A program made the position numbers and the translations under genes. Under the pieces are notes generated by a model. That model was not told the origin of the DNA and searched no databases. It worked only from the letters and a program-made list of their open reading frames with translations. A stretch of 42,656 nt of DNA from assembly GCA_045222795.1 (NCBI GenBank), contig JBGUZF010000096.1, forward strand, positions 1-42,656, read 5' to 3'. Of the stretch, positions 24,945-33,151 are shown piece by piece; position 1 is the stretch's first letter, and each line of letters starts with the position of its first letter. Source of the stretch: Colimorpha sp045222795. GTDB lineage: Bacteria; Bacteroidota; Bacteroidia; Bacteroidales; P3.

Positions 24945-27900
24945 TCACGGGTGGAGGATTATCAGTTTTGAATGAGCGGTGCCGCCGTCGGTATGCAACT
25001 CGACGAAGTAGATGCCGTCGGGCAGCGGCAGGGTGAGTGTCAGCGGCAGGTTCGCCGAACGGAGGTCGGCGGCGTATACGGTACGTCCGTAGAGGTCGCA
25101 GACATGCAGGCTCTTTGCATTGCCGTCTGTGGCGGATATTGTCACCTTGCCGTCAGACGGGTTGGGGAAGAGGCGCAGATGGTTGTCTACTGAGGGCTGG
25201 TCGGCTATGCCTGCCATACCGTCGGTGGCTTGTGATCCGCAGGGGGTGTCCCATAGAGCCAGCGGCAGGCGTACGTCGTCGAGCCACACACAGTCGCTGC
25301 CCGACGAGGTGCTCTCGTCCTTCACGTAGCGCCAGCTGAGTGTGTGTGTACCTGCGGTGATGGGGTAGGCATAGCGGCGCCAGTTGAACTCGCCCGATGC
25401 TTCGGTGTGTTTGACACCGTCGATGGCGAAGGTCAGCTTGTCGTAGCTCTGCTCCGTGGAGATACGCATCCAGAAACTGATGCTGTCGTCGGAGGGCATA
25501 ATGACGTCGAGCGTAAGGGTCGAGGTCTGACGGTAGTCGATGGTTCCCGAGCGCAGGCTGTAGCGGCCACTATGGCTCACGGTGCTGTCCACCGTCCAGG
25601 GCAGTGTGCCGCCCGTCTGCCAGGGGAACGCCTGCAGGCCGTTGCCGAAACCGTCGCGGCTGGTGCCTACATTGATGTAGTATTCGTAGCTGCGGCTATA
25701 GTTGCCGCGGGCAATATATCCGTTGAGGCGAAGGTGCGTGGCGCTGTCGCCCACGGTGACGGGCAACCAGCCGCCGTCGTTCTCGAACGTGGTGCCGTCG
25801 GGCAACGAGGTGGCACTGATGTGCATGGTGTCATAGTAACCCGTCGGTGTGGCGCTAATCAGATAGCTGCCACCCCGATGAAGTTTGTTGACGGCTATGG
25901 TGTCGGTATTGCGGAGCTCAAAGGACAGCTTGGGCAGCATGTCGTTGAGTGTTGTGCTGAGCAATAGGTGCCAGCTGTCGCCGTCGGCATCAGTGGCCAA
26001 GAGGATGGTGGACAGAATCGGTGCCCACCTGTCGATGGTCAACGGCAGGTTCATAGTGTGTGATGCCTGTGGCGGCAGAGTGTCGAAGGTGGTCGGTGTG
26101 ACCATGAAGGAGGCGTACATTGTGCCACTGTCGGCGGCCTCCAGTGCCACGGTGAGGCCGTAGAGGGTGTCGGTACCAAGGTTCACCAGTGTGAAGGCGA
26201 CTTGACTTTCGCCAAGGATGGCATCGGTGAAGGCCACCGCCTTTCCTTGCGGCATAGCCGAGGGGATGGTGAGCTCCACGGGGAGCATACGGGGCTTGGT
26301 GGCTGTGAAGAGCACCGGCATGGTGTCGGTGGGGCGGCTGAGTCGCAACAGTGCGCTGCGGTGTTCGTCGAGGAGCACCACGCCAAGAAGTTCGTCACCC
26401 TGCACTGCGCTTACCATAGCTCCCGGGGTGCCGCTGACACGCAGTTCCATTGTCCCCACAGCGATGGTGTCGGGCACCGACAACTGAACTACTTCAGGCA
26501 CGCCTAACCAGGGCACCAGCGAGGGATCGCCGAAGAGACAGTAAATCTCCCAATAGAAGCGGCTGTAGGGTGAGCCGAAGGCTGTCACCGCCAGGTTACC
26601 GGCCATGAGCATCTGCCCTATGGTGTTTATCTCGCCACTGAGCCAGGGGTCGAAGGCGCCAGGTCGCAGGCTGTCGTATTGAGGGTCGAGGCTGAATGGG
26701 TATTTGGGACCTACGGCCCAATAGTAGTCCTCGTTCCAGAGGGTCGAGTTGGTGGCACCTATCACCGCCACGCCGCCGCTCTGGGGCTTGCGCAGCAACT
26801 GCTCGCCGAAACAGGTGCCTGTGAAGTTGTTGCTCTGGCAGCAGTTGTTCACAAATACAGTGGGGCGTTGCGTGCTGAGGGTGTCGATGGAGTTGAAGGT
26901 TATTGGCGGGTTGCTCCAGCCCGATGTGTTGCAGTGGGCCGTGTAACTGAGCAGACCGACACCGTTCCTGATTTCTGAGAGTATCTGGCCTCCCTGGCTC
27001 GTGGAAGCGGGGTTGTAGTGGCAGAGTGTGTCGACGGTGGGCTCGGCAAGCTTTATCTCGCGCTTCAGGTAGTTCACATGTCCGTTGGTGGTGATGGGTG
27101 CAGGGTCTTGGTTTTCCTTGCCTGCCACCAGCAGCACGCGGCGCAAGGCGGCGGTGTCGAGGTCGATGCCGCGTTCGTAGCGCAGCGTCTTCTCAACTAC
27201 GGCGCGCAGCTCGGCGGTGTCGTTCACCGGCCAGCGGCCGAGGATGGCATCGGGCAGGTTGTCGCCGGTGTGGTCGGCGTAGTAGAGGTCGGTGGGGTGC
27301 GTGCCGAGGCCCGAGGGACGCGAAGTGCCAATGTAGGCCTGGATCTGTGCGGCGTCGCCGACAATCAGGATATAGGTCGGCCACGGAGTCTCCAAACCGT
27401 CGCCGAAAGCGCCGTCTATAAGGGTCTTCACCGCGTCGCGCTGGTTGGTGTCGGCGTAAAGCTCATCCACACGAAAGCCCTCCTGCCGTTTCCACTGCAC
27501 AAAGGGTTGCAGCCCGTCGCGGAACTGAGGACGCGACACGATGAGGAAGCGCTCGGGGAGTGAGGGGTGAGGAGTTAGAAGTGAGGAGTTGGTGGTAGTT
27601 AATGTTGCGGATATATGATGGCTTATTGCCATTTCCTTGGCCAATGGATTGTAGGCCACGGGGTGCACGGTGATGCGGAACAGCTGTCTATCACCCATAA
27701 TGCCGATGTTCTCGACCTCGACGGGGTTGCCCCAGCGCATGAGGCTGTCGGTGGCGTAGACCGCCTTGTCGGGCTCGGCGGCTGCCGGCTCGGCATCTTT
27801 CACCGCTGCGCCCTGCCACGGCGCCAGTACCTTGCCGTCGGGCAGATGCAGCATCTCGACATCGCCTTCCTGCAGACGTTCGATGTGCAGTTCCGTACCG

Positions 27901-28166
27901 CGAGGCAACGCTAGCAGGCGGCTCGACTGAGGCAACGCGGGCAAGCACTCACTAGGAGCGAGGCATTGCATGCCGTCGGCCTGCAGAGTTATATATCCGT
28001 CCTGCCCTTGCAAGAGGGCAATATTTTCTATGCGAAATTCCAGATGATAACCGCCGTCGGTGCCTTTCTTAAGCTCAAGCAATGCTTTTCCGCCCGCCTG
28101 CGCCATTGTGGCAGCGGGAAGCAACAGACACAGCATCAGTAGTATGTAGCACCTCACTTGGGGCAT
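24945..28166 (-). CDS. Gingipain-like C25 cysteine peptidase with T9SS sorting domain, 1,073 aa
   Basis: The ATG at 28166 is chosen because it lies downstream of the -7 box at 28188-28195; an in-frame TTG at 28190 does not. A signal peptide ends near TMAQ. A propeptide-like region (to about 200) precedes the caspase-fold C25 domain. That domain holds YILIVGDA, DLYYADHTGDNLPDAILGRW, the catalytic H411 in SYTAHCNTSGW and C443 in NNCCQSNNF. Ig-like and jelly-roll modules follow. The last 75 residues are a T9SS sorting domain (LRLFPNPSDGK to KLIILHP). The PorU hallmark near the N-terminus is not seen, so a secreted or surface peptidase is more likely than the T9SS sortase. Residues 191-203 (NSSLLTPHPSLPE) come from a heptad repeat insertion. 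Confidence 0.9.
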   Translation of the reverse strand: MPQVRCYILLMLCLLLPAATMAQAGGKALLELKKGTDGGYHLEFRIENIALLQGQDGYITLQADGMQCLAPSECLPALPQSSRLLALPRGTELHIERLQEGDVEMLHLPDGKVLAPWQGAAVKDAEPAAAEPDKAVYATDSLMRWGNPVEVENIGIMGDRQLFRITVHPVAYNPLAKEMAISHHISATLTTTNSSLLTPHPSLPERFLIVSRPQFRDGLQPFVQWKRQEGFRVDELYADTNQRDAVKTLIDGAFGDGLETPWPTYILIVGDAAQIQAYIGTSRPSGLGTHPTDLYYADHTGDNLPDAILGRWPVNDTAELRAVVEKTLRYERGIDLDTAALRRVLLVAGKENQDPAPITTNGHVNYLKREIKLAEPTVDTLCHYNPASTSQGGQILSEIRNGVGLLSYTAHCNTSGWSNPPITFNSIDTLSTQRPTVFVNNCCQSNNFTGTCFGEQLLRKPQSGGVAVIGATNSTLWNEDYYWAVGPKYPFSLDPQYDSLRPGAFDPWLSGEINTIGQMLMAGNLAVTAFGSPYSRFYWEIYCLFGDPSLVPWLGVPEVVQLSVPDTIAVGTMELRVSGTPGAMVSAVQGDELLGVVLLDEHRSALLRLSRPTDTMPVLFTATKPRMLPVELTIPSAMPQGKAVAFTDAILGESQVAFTLVNLGTDTLYGLTVALEAADSGTMYASFMVTPTTFDTLPPQASHTMNLPLTIDRWAPILSTILLATDADGDSWHLLLSTTLNDMLPKLSFELRNTDTIAVNKLHRGGSYLISATPTGYYDTMHISATSLPDGTTFENDGGWLPVTVGDSATHLRLNGYIARGNYSRSYEYYINVGTSRDGFGNGLQAFPWQTGGTLPWTVDSTVSHSGRYSLRSGTIDYRQTSTLTLDVIMPSDDSISFWMRISTEQSYDKLTFAIDGVKHTEASGEFNWRRYAYPITAGTHTLSWRYVKDESTSSGSDCVWLDDVRLPLALWDTPCGSQATDGMAGIADQPSVDNHLRLFPNPSDGKVTISATDGNAKSLHVCDLYGRTVYAADLRSANLPLTLTLPLPDGIYFVELHTDGGTAHSKLIILHP
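27556..27600. repeat. Heptad array inside the C25 peptidase gene
   Basis: Units GAGTGAG, GGGTGAG, GAGTTAG, AAGTGAG and GAGTTGG follow one another in frame with the peptidase. Only one arm is clear, so this is an array rather than a full palindrome. Confidence 0.65.
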
Positions 28167-28187
28167 AAAGGTTCCCTTTATCGGCGG

Positions 28188-28195
28188 CAAAATTA
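28188..28195 (-). promoter_or_regulatory. -7 box of the C25 peptidase operon
   Basis: TAATTTTG on the reverse strand fits TAnnTTTG and lies 22 bases upstream of the ATG at 28166, setting the start. Confidence 0.7.
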
Positions 28196-28251
28196 CGAAA
28201 AAAAAACGACACCTTTACAAATTTAATATTGCCCATTTTCTAGAAAAAATG

Positions 28252-28259
28252 TATCTTTG
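28252..28259 (+). promoter_or_regulatory. -7 box of hisS
   Basis: TATCTTTG overlaps codons 2-4 of the in-frame ATG at 28249, so translation should begin at the ATG at 28279 instead. Confidence 0.75.
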
Positions 28260-28278
28260 CAGTTTGAAACATATTGTT

Positions 28279-29631
28279 ATGGCTAACGTTAAATGCTCAA
28301 TACCAAAGGGTACGCGTGATTTTCTGCCCGCAGAGATGGCGCGCCGCAACTATATTTTTGACACCATCCGCTCGGTGTTCCGCGCTTTTGCTTTCGAACC
28401 GATAGAGACTCCGTCGCTTGAGAACCTCTCGACACTTATGGGTAAGTACGGCGAGGAGGGCGACAAACTCCTCTTCAAGGTGCTTAACAGCGGCGACTTT
28501 ATGGAGGGTGTCGACTTCGGACAGGACTACCACAAGGTGGCACCGCAGATTTGCGACCGCGGCCTGCGCTATGACCTCACGGTGCCCTTCGCCCGCTTCG
28601 TGGTGCAGCACCGTGACCAGGTGGTGTTCCCCTTCCGCCGCTACCAGCTGCAGCCCGTGTGGCGTGCCGACCGTCCGCAGAAGGGCCGCTACCGCGAGTT
28701 CTACCAGTGCGACGCCGACATGATTGGCAGCACCTCTCTGCTCAACGAGCTGGAATTGGTGCAGATGATTGATATGGTGTTCGGCAGGCTGGGCATCAAC
28801 GTATGCGTTAAAATCAACAACCGCAAAGTGCTGGCTGGCATCGCCGAGATGATTGGCGCCCCCGAAAAGATTGTCGACATCACTGTGGCCATCGACAAAC
28901 TCGACAAGATTGGTCTCGACAACGTGCGTGCCGAGCTTGCCGAGCGCGGCCTCTCTGAGAGTCAGATACAGGCTCTCGACCCAGTCTTCTCGCTCAGCGG
29001 CAGTGCCGACGAGAAAATTGCTGCCCTCGAACGGATGTTCGCCAATGTGGAGGTGGGCCGCAAAGGTGCCGAGGAACTCAAAGAGCTGTTCGGCTATATC
29101 GCCGCCGCAGGCCTGAAGTGCGACGTGGAGCTCGACCTCACGCTGGCACGCGGACTCAACTACTACACCGGTGCCATCTTCGAGGTGAAGGCCAAGGATG
29201 TGCAGATAGGCAGCATCTGCGGTGGCGGTCGCTACGACAACCTCACCGGTATTTTCGGTATGCCCGACGTCAGTGGTGTGGGCATATCGTTCGGCGCCGA
29301 CCGCATCTACGACGTGCTCACCGAGCTTAACGCCTTCCCCGAGGGGTTGGAGCAGGCCGCACGCGTGATGTTCATCAACTTCGGTCCCACCGAGCAGGCC
29401 GCCTGCATAGGTATCGCTGCTCGCCTCCGTGCCGCAGGCATCTCGACGCTTATCTATCCCGACAGTGCCAAGATGAAGAAGCAGATGGACTTCGCCAACC
29501 GCAAACAGGTGCCCTTCGTGGCTTTCGTGGGCGAGAGCGAGATGAAGGACGGCACGGTGACCCTTAAGAACATGGCCGACGGCACACAGGAGACGCTGAC
29601 CGTCGACAAACTCATAGAGAAAATGGCATGA
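28279..29631 (+). CDS. hisS: Histidyl-tRNA synthetase
   Basis: 450 residues, a class II aminoacyl-tRNA synthetase that charges tRNA-His. Visible are the entry motif PKGTRDFLP, motif 2 with FRRYQLQPVWRADRP and GRYREFYQCDAD, the histidine-specific ARGLNYYTGAIFEV, motif 3 CGGGRYDNL with GISFGADRIYD, and the C-terminal anticodon-binding domain (VMFINFGPTEQAA onward). The ATG at 28279 follows the -7 box. The stop overlaps the start of the next gene by 4 bases (ATGA). Confidence 0.96.
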   Translation: MANVKCSIPKGTRDFLPAEMARRNYIFDTIRSVFRAFAFEPIETPSLENLSTLMGKYGEEGDKLLFKVLNSGDFMEGVDFGQDYHKVAPQICDRGLRYDLTVPFARFVVQHRDQVVFPFRRYQLQPVWRADRPQKGRYREFYQCDADMIGSTSLLNELELVQMIDMVFGRLGINVCVKINNRKVLAGIAEMIGAPEKIVDITVAIDKLDKIGLDNVRAELAERGLSESQIQALDPVFSLSGSADEKIAALERMFANVEVGRKGAEELKELFGYIAAAGLKCDVELDLTLARGLNYYTGAIFEVKAKDVQIGSICGGGRYDNLTGIFGMPDVSGVGISFGADRIYDVLTELNAFPEGLEQAARVMFINFGPTEQAACIGIAARLRAAGISTLIYPDSAKMKKQMDFANRKQVPFVAFVGESEMKDGTVTLKNMADGTQETLTVDKLIEKMA

Positions 29632-30590
29632 AGAGACTGCTGACGATAGCGTTGCTGCTTGTGGCCTGCCTGCCGCTACGGGCACAGGTGATTGACACAA
29701 TCACCGAAGCCGGCGTAGGAACATGGGAGCCGCAGCACGACACGATATACCTATACCGCACCGACACGCTGACGGTCTACCGCGTCGACTCGGTGTATAT
29801 CCTGCGCACCGACACCGTCACCGTGCGTGTGGCCGACACTGCAGCCCTCAGCGCCATGAAGGACAAGGAGAAGTTTTACCGCGAGATACTTTCCAACAAC
29901 GGCGTCGACAAGGAGAAACTGGAAGCCGAGCGCAACTACTATATCCACATGGTCGACTCGCTGCGCGCCATAGTGCGCATCGCCGAGATTGAGGCCGTGC
30001 GCAAGGAGGAGGCCAACAAATACCTGGCCGAGAAGGCCCGCGCTGCCGAGGAGAAGGTCGCCATAGCCACCAACCGCAAGAAGAAGGTGCGTCCCATACA
30101 GGGTGTGGCCATGCGCTTCTATCGCACGCCCGCCTGGGAGATACGTCTCAATGCCAACAGTGAGCGTTACATCGCCAACCGAAATGCAGGTAATATAGAG
30201 TTTGACTATGTGACTGGTGCTTCGGTGATGCTGTGGGACATGACCCGCTATTTCAACAAGCCACATATCATCGGGAACGACAGCACAGGACATCAGATTA
30301 GAGGCTTTGACCAAAGTTTTGCCTATGACTTAGGCCTGTATGTTGGCTTCGGCGGCAGCAACCTCTTCAAGAACTTCTATGCCGGCGTGAGCTTCCGCTT
30401 TGTCGACTTCTTCTATTTTACGGCAGGTTTCAACGTGGCCGAATACCAAGTGCTGGCAAAGGGTTATGAGTCGGGCGAGGTGCTTCTCGCCGGTCAGAGC
30501 ATAGATGATATCACAGCCAAAGCATGGCTGCTTAAGCCGTATATCTCGTTAAGCATCGACCTCGACTTCCTAAGCTACATAAAGAGATAG
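29628..30590 (+). CDS. Exported hypothetical protein, possible outer-membrane barrel, 320 aa
   Basis: The signal peptide ends near LRAQ (residue 20). Residues 38-70 contain repeats of the form YRTDTLTVYRVDSVYILRTD. A charged, probably coiled-coil segment (80-150, rich in E, K and A) follows. From about 160 aromatic alternating strands appear (FYRTPAWEIRLN, YDLGLYVGFGG, FYAGVSFRFVDFFYFTAGF), ending in a hydrophobic strand near the C-terminus. This suggests a periplasmic stalk joined to a small barrel. I do not recognise the family. It is translationally coupled to hisS, and such coupling need not imply a shared function. It ends 2 bases before the convergent lpxK. Confidence 0.75.
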   Translation: MKRLLTIALLLVACLPLRAQVIDTITEAGVGTWEPQHDTIYLYRTDTLTVYRVDSVYILRTDTVTVRVADTAALSAMKDKEKFYREILSNNGVDKEKLEAERNYYIHMVDSLRAIVRIAEIEAVRKEEANKYLAEKARAAEEKVAIATNRKKKVRPIQGVAMRFYRTPAWEIRLNANSERYIANRNAGNIEFDYVTGASVMLWDMTRYFNKPHIIGNDSTGHQIRGFDQSFAYDLGLYVGFGGSNLFKNFYAGVSFRFVDFFYFTAGFNVAEYQVLAKGYESGEVLLAGQSIDDITAKAWLLKPYISLSIDLDFLSYIKR

Positions 30591-30592
30591 CA

Positions 30593-31708
30593 TCAGTTCC
30601 AGATACTGAGCTTGCTTAGGAACGAAATGTTCTCGCGGACTGTCGACAGAATGACCTGGTCGAAGTCCAAGTCTTTGTCTTTGTGGAATGCCACCTCGAC
30701 AGGTAGCACATAAACTGGCAGATCGCCTGTGAGACCGCGCAGACGCACGGCATCTTTCTCGGTGGTGACGATAATTTTGCGGGTGCCGGGCAGGGACTCG
30801 AAGGCCTCGCGGATGCGGGTGATGTCGCGCTTGCTGTAGGCATGGTGGTCGGCGAAGCACAAATGCTGCAACTTGCAACTGCGGTGCAGTTCCTCGACCA
30901 TGTGCTCCGGGTGCGCGATGCCAGTGACAGCCAACAGGTTGTCGAGGCGCCGCAGGTCGATGTTGGATTTCTTGCCGTCGATGGTCTGAAGAGAACCGTA
31001 TTTAAGGTAGCTGAAGAAGACCTTCTGGTAGTTCTGCAGCTTAAGGTCGTGGATGATGTTGTGCTTGTCGACGGGGTTGAGGACCGCAGGGCATTTAGTG
31101 ACGATGACTATCGAGGCACGGTAGCGAGCCATGCGAAATTCACGCAAGTTGCCGTAGGGCAGTATGCGGTCCTTGAAATAAGGGTGTCGGTACTCGGTGA
31201 GCAGCAGGTTGATGCTGGGTTTGATGCGGCGGTGCTGGAAGACGTCGTCGAGCACTATGACATCGGGGGCGGTGGAGATATGCACCTCTTCCTCGCCCTG
31301 TTGCTCCACACGTTCCTGCTCCATCAGCTGCTTCACGCCATCGACACGCTTCTCGCATACTGCCACCTGCACCTCGGGGTGCTTGGTGGCGACCATGGCG
31401 GCCTCGTCTCCAAGCAAGTCTGGGTTATGGCTTCCGTCGTCCACAACAAAACCTTTGCTCTTGCGCTTATAGCCGCGGCTGAGCATGGCCACGCGGTGGT
31501 CCTTGGAAAGCAGACGCAGCAGGTACTCCACATGGGGGGTCTTGCCGCTGCCGCCGGTGCACAGGTTGCCCACACCTATGGTGGTGATATGTGGTGCCTC
31601 CTGCTTCTTCAGCCCGACGGAATAAAGGAAGTTCCGCACCGCCACGCCTACGGCATACCACATGGTCAGTGGCCACAGGAGGTAGGATATGGTGGTGCGG
31701 AAACTCAT
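30593..31708 (-). CDS. lpxK: Tetraacyldisaccharide 4'-kinase
   Basis: 371 residues from the ATG at 31708. Upstream in-frame codons are made of repeat sequence and are not counted. LpxK phosphorylates the 4' position of the lipid A disaccharide at the inner membrane. It has an N-terminal membrane-associated helix (ISYLLWPLTMWYAV), the Walker A GVGNLCTGGSGKTP (45-58), SRGYKR, GDEAAMVATK, VIVLDDVFQHRRI and a late ALLAVTGIAHPE-type strand. It confirms a Gram-negative envelope. Confidence 0.94.
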   Translation of the reverse strand: MSFRTTISYLLWPLTMWYAVGVAVRNFLYSVGLKKQEAPHITTIGVGNLCTGGSGKTPHVEYLLRLLSKDHRVAMLSRGYKRKSKGFVVDDGSHNPDLLGDEAAMVATKHPEVQVAVCEKRVDGVKQLMEQERVEQQGEEEVHISTAPDVIVLDDVFQHRRIKPSINLLLTEYRHPYFKDRILPYGNLREFRMARYRASIVIVTKCPAVLNPVDKHNIIHDLKLQNYQKVFFSYLKYGSLQTIDGKKSNIDLRRLDNLLAVTGIAHPEHMVEELHRSCKLQHLCFADHHAYSKRDITRIREAFESLPGTRKIIVTTEKDAVRLRGLTGDLPVYVLPVEVAFHKDKDLDFDQVILSTVRENISFLSKLSIWN

Positions 31709-31782
31709 AGTGGGTAGTTGGTAGTGGGTAGTTGGTAGCAGATAGCCTGTAGTGCTACCCGCTATCAACTATCCACTACACA
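31709..31782. repeat. Heptad palindrome upstream of lpxK
   Basis: The left arm has GGTAGTT, GGTAGTG, GGTAGTT and GGTAGCA units. The right arm has CTACCCG, CTATCAA, CTATCCA and CTACACA. The arms are imperfectly complementary. The element fills the gap between lpxK and rubrerythrin. Confidence 0.75.
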
Positions 31783-31784
31783 CT

Positions 31785-32324
31785 TTATTTAAAGTAACGG
31801 TTCAGCAGTCCTTCGAGGGCTTTGCCGTGACGGGCCTCGTCGCGGGCCATCTCGTGGACGGTATCGTGGATGGCGTCGAGGTTGAGAGCCTTGGCGCGCT
31901 TGGCGAGGTCGGTCTTGCCGGCGGTGGCACCGTACTCGGCATCGACGCGCATCTTCAGGTTCTCCTTGGTGCTGTCGGTCAGCACTTCGCCTAGCAGCTC
32001 GGCGAATTTGGCGGCGTGCTCGGCCTCCTCAAAGGCGGCTTTTTCCCAGTAGAGACCCACCTCGGGATAACCCTCGCGGTGTGCCACGCGGGCCATGGCT
32101 AGGTACATACCAACCTCTTTGCACTCGCCTTCGAAGTTGGCGCGGAGGTCCATCTTGATATCTTCGGGGGCATCCTTGGCCACGCCGACGATATGCTCAG
32201 CGGCCCAGGTCTTGATATCCTCTTTCACTTCCTGCATGGGTTTGCCGCAGATGGGGCACTTCTCGGGCATCTCGTCGCCTTCATACACATAGCCGCAAAC
32301 GGGGCAGATAAACTTTTTGCTCAT
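31785..32324 (-). CDS. rbr: Rubrerythrin, reverse type with N-terminal rubredoxin domain
   Basis: 179 residues. The N-terminal rubredoxin-like centre has C7, C10, C23 and C26 (CPVC, CPIC). The diiron four-helix domain follows with the ligands in FEGECKEVG, FEEAEHAAKF and MARDEARHGKAL. The reversed domain order is that of the NADH peroxidase or 'reverse rubrerythrin' of anaerobes, which reduces hydrogen peroxide with electrons from a flavoreductase and rubredoxin. Both partner types are encoded just upstream. A 16-base leader motif shared with the rubredoxin gene precedes the start. Confidence 0.94.
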   Translation of the reverse strand: MSKKFICPVCGYVYEGDEMPEKCPICGKPMQEVKEDIKTWAAEHIVGVAKDAPEDIKMDLRANFEGECKEVGMYLAMARVAHREGYPEVGLYWEKAAFEEAEHAAKFAELLGEVLTDSTKENLKMRVDAEYGATAGKTDLAKRAKALNLDAIHDTVHEMARDEARHGKALEGLLNRYFK

Positions 32325-32337
32325 AATTGTTTTTGAT

Positions 32338-32353
32338 TTTTAGGATTAATATT
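32338..32353 (-). promoter_or_regulatory. Leader motif shared with the rubredoxin gene
   Basis: On the reverse strand this reads AATATTAATCCTAAAA, 14 bases before the rubrerythrin ATG. The identical 16-mer lies at 33090-33105, 11 bases before the rubredoxin ATG. Confidence 0.45.
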
Positions 32354-32359
32354 CAGATT

Positions 32360-32875
32360 TTAGTCAAGTACCAAGCTGGGGGCGTTGTAGGTGCGGGCGG
32401 CGAGCTCCTGGTTGAGCATGTAAAGGCTCTTGGGGTCGCTGCCGAAAAGTTCCATCTTGGTGATCATGTCGCGGGCGTTGGTCTCCTCTTCACCCTGCTC
32501 TTTGACGAACCAGTCGAGGAACTGCATGGTGCGGAAGTCCTTCACCTTGTAGGCGGCATCATAGATGGTGTGGATCGAGGCGGTGACATACTCCTCGTGC
32601 TCCAGGCCGGCCTTCAGCACATCCATGTCTTTCTTGTACTTCTTGTCGGGCTTGGCGATGGCGTTGAGCACGATGGGGCAGTCGTTGTTCTGCATGTACT
32701 TGTAGATGAGCATGGCATGGTCGCGCTCCTCCTGGGCCTGGATCATGTACCAGTTGGCGAAGCCGGCGAGGCCGCGCTTGTCGAAGTAGTTATTCATGTC
32801 CAGATAAAGATAGCCGCTGTACAGCTCTTTATTGATTTGCTCGTTGAGCAGGTCGGAAACTTTTTTGTTCAGCAT
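32360..32875 (-). CDS. ftnA: Ferritin
   Basis: 171 residues of the non-haem bacterial ferritin type, storing iron as a 24-mer shell. Ferroxidase ligands are visible as E17 (NKELYSGYLY), E49/E50 and H53 (AQEERDHAM), and later E94 (LEHEEYV) and the QGEEE segment. Its place among rubredoxin, rubrerythrin and FprA genes links iron sequestration to peroxide defence. A heptad array (TAATGTT units) lies directly upstream. Confidence 0.95.
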   Translation of the reverse strand: MLNKKVSDLLNEQINKELYSGYLYLDMNNYFDKRGLAGFANWYMIQAQEERDHAMLIYKYMQNNDCPIVLNAIAKPDKKYKKDMDVLKAGLEHEEYVTASIHTIYDAAYKVKDFRTMQFLDWFVKEQGEEETNARDMITKMELFGSDPKSLYMLNQELAARTYNAPSLVLD

Positions 32876-32883
32876 GATTGTAT

Positions 32884-32919
32884 AATGTTTAATGTTTAAC
32901 GATTAATGTTTAATGATTG
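32884..32919. repeat. AATGTTT heptad array upstream of ferritin
   Basis: Units AATGTTT, AATGTTT, AACGATT, AATGTTT and AATGATT in a row. It lies between the rubredoxin stop and the ferritin start. Confidence 0.65.
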
Positions 32920-32920
32920 T

Positions 32921-33079
32921 TTATTGTTTCTCGAAGTGAGATTTATCTACAGAGCAGAGCGGGCACACCCAATCGGCTGGCAGGTCCTCGAATTTGGTGC
33001 CAGGGGCTATTCCGTTCTCTGGGTCGCCCTTCGCTGGGTCATATTCATACCCGCAGACGTTGCAAACATACTTTTCCAT
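32921..33079 (-). CDS. Rubredoxin, 52 aa
   Basis: The short gene reads MEKYVCNVCGYEYDPAKGD at its start. It has four iron ligands, C6 and C9 in CNVC, and C41 and C44 in VCPLC. The invariant rubredoxin middle (GIAPGTKFEDLPADW) is also present. It is a one-electron carrier, here likely between flavin reductase and rubrerythrin or FprA. A TATCTTTG -7 box at 33113-33120 drives it. The stop TAA is at 32921-32923. Confidence 0.95.
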   Translation of the reverse strand: MEKYVCNVCGYEYDPAKGDPENGIAPGTKFEDLPADWVCPLCSVDKSHFEKQ

Positions 33080-33089
33080 TTGTTTCAGA

Positions 33090-33105
33090 TTTTAGGATTA
33101 ATATT
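33090..33105 (-). promoter_or_regulatory. Leader motif shared with the rubrerythrin gene
   Basis: AATATTAATCCTAAAA on the reverse strand, identical to 32338-32353 and close to the start codon in both leaders. Confidence 0.45.
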
Positions 33106-33112
33106 TTGGGTG

Positions 33113-33120
33113 CAAAGATA
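33113..33120 (-). promoter_or_regulatory. -7 box of the rubredoxin gene
   Basis: TATCTTTG on the reverse strand, 33 bases before the ATG at 33079. Confidence 0.75.
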
Positions 33121-33151
33121 CGACTATTTTCTTATTCAGCAAAAATATTTT

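Noticed and set aside
24945..28166. PorU, the T9SS sortase
   Set aside because: Although it is a C25 peptidase with a sorting domain, the N-terminal region resembles a gingipain propeptide and lacks the PorU-type segment I would expect.
28297..29700. Long open frame antisense to hisS (467 codons)
   Set aside because: hisS shows all class II motifs; the reverse frame has no recognisable domain.
17241..32919. Repeat arrays as a CRISPR
   Set aside because: Units are only 7-8 bases, differ between sites, have no spacers, and no cas genes are present.
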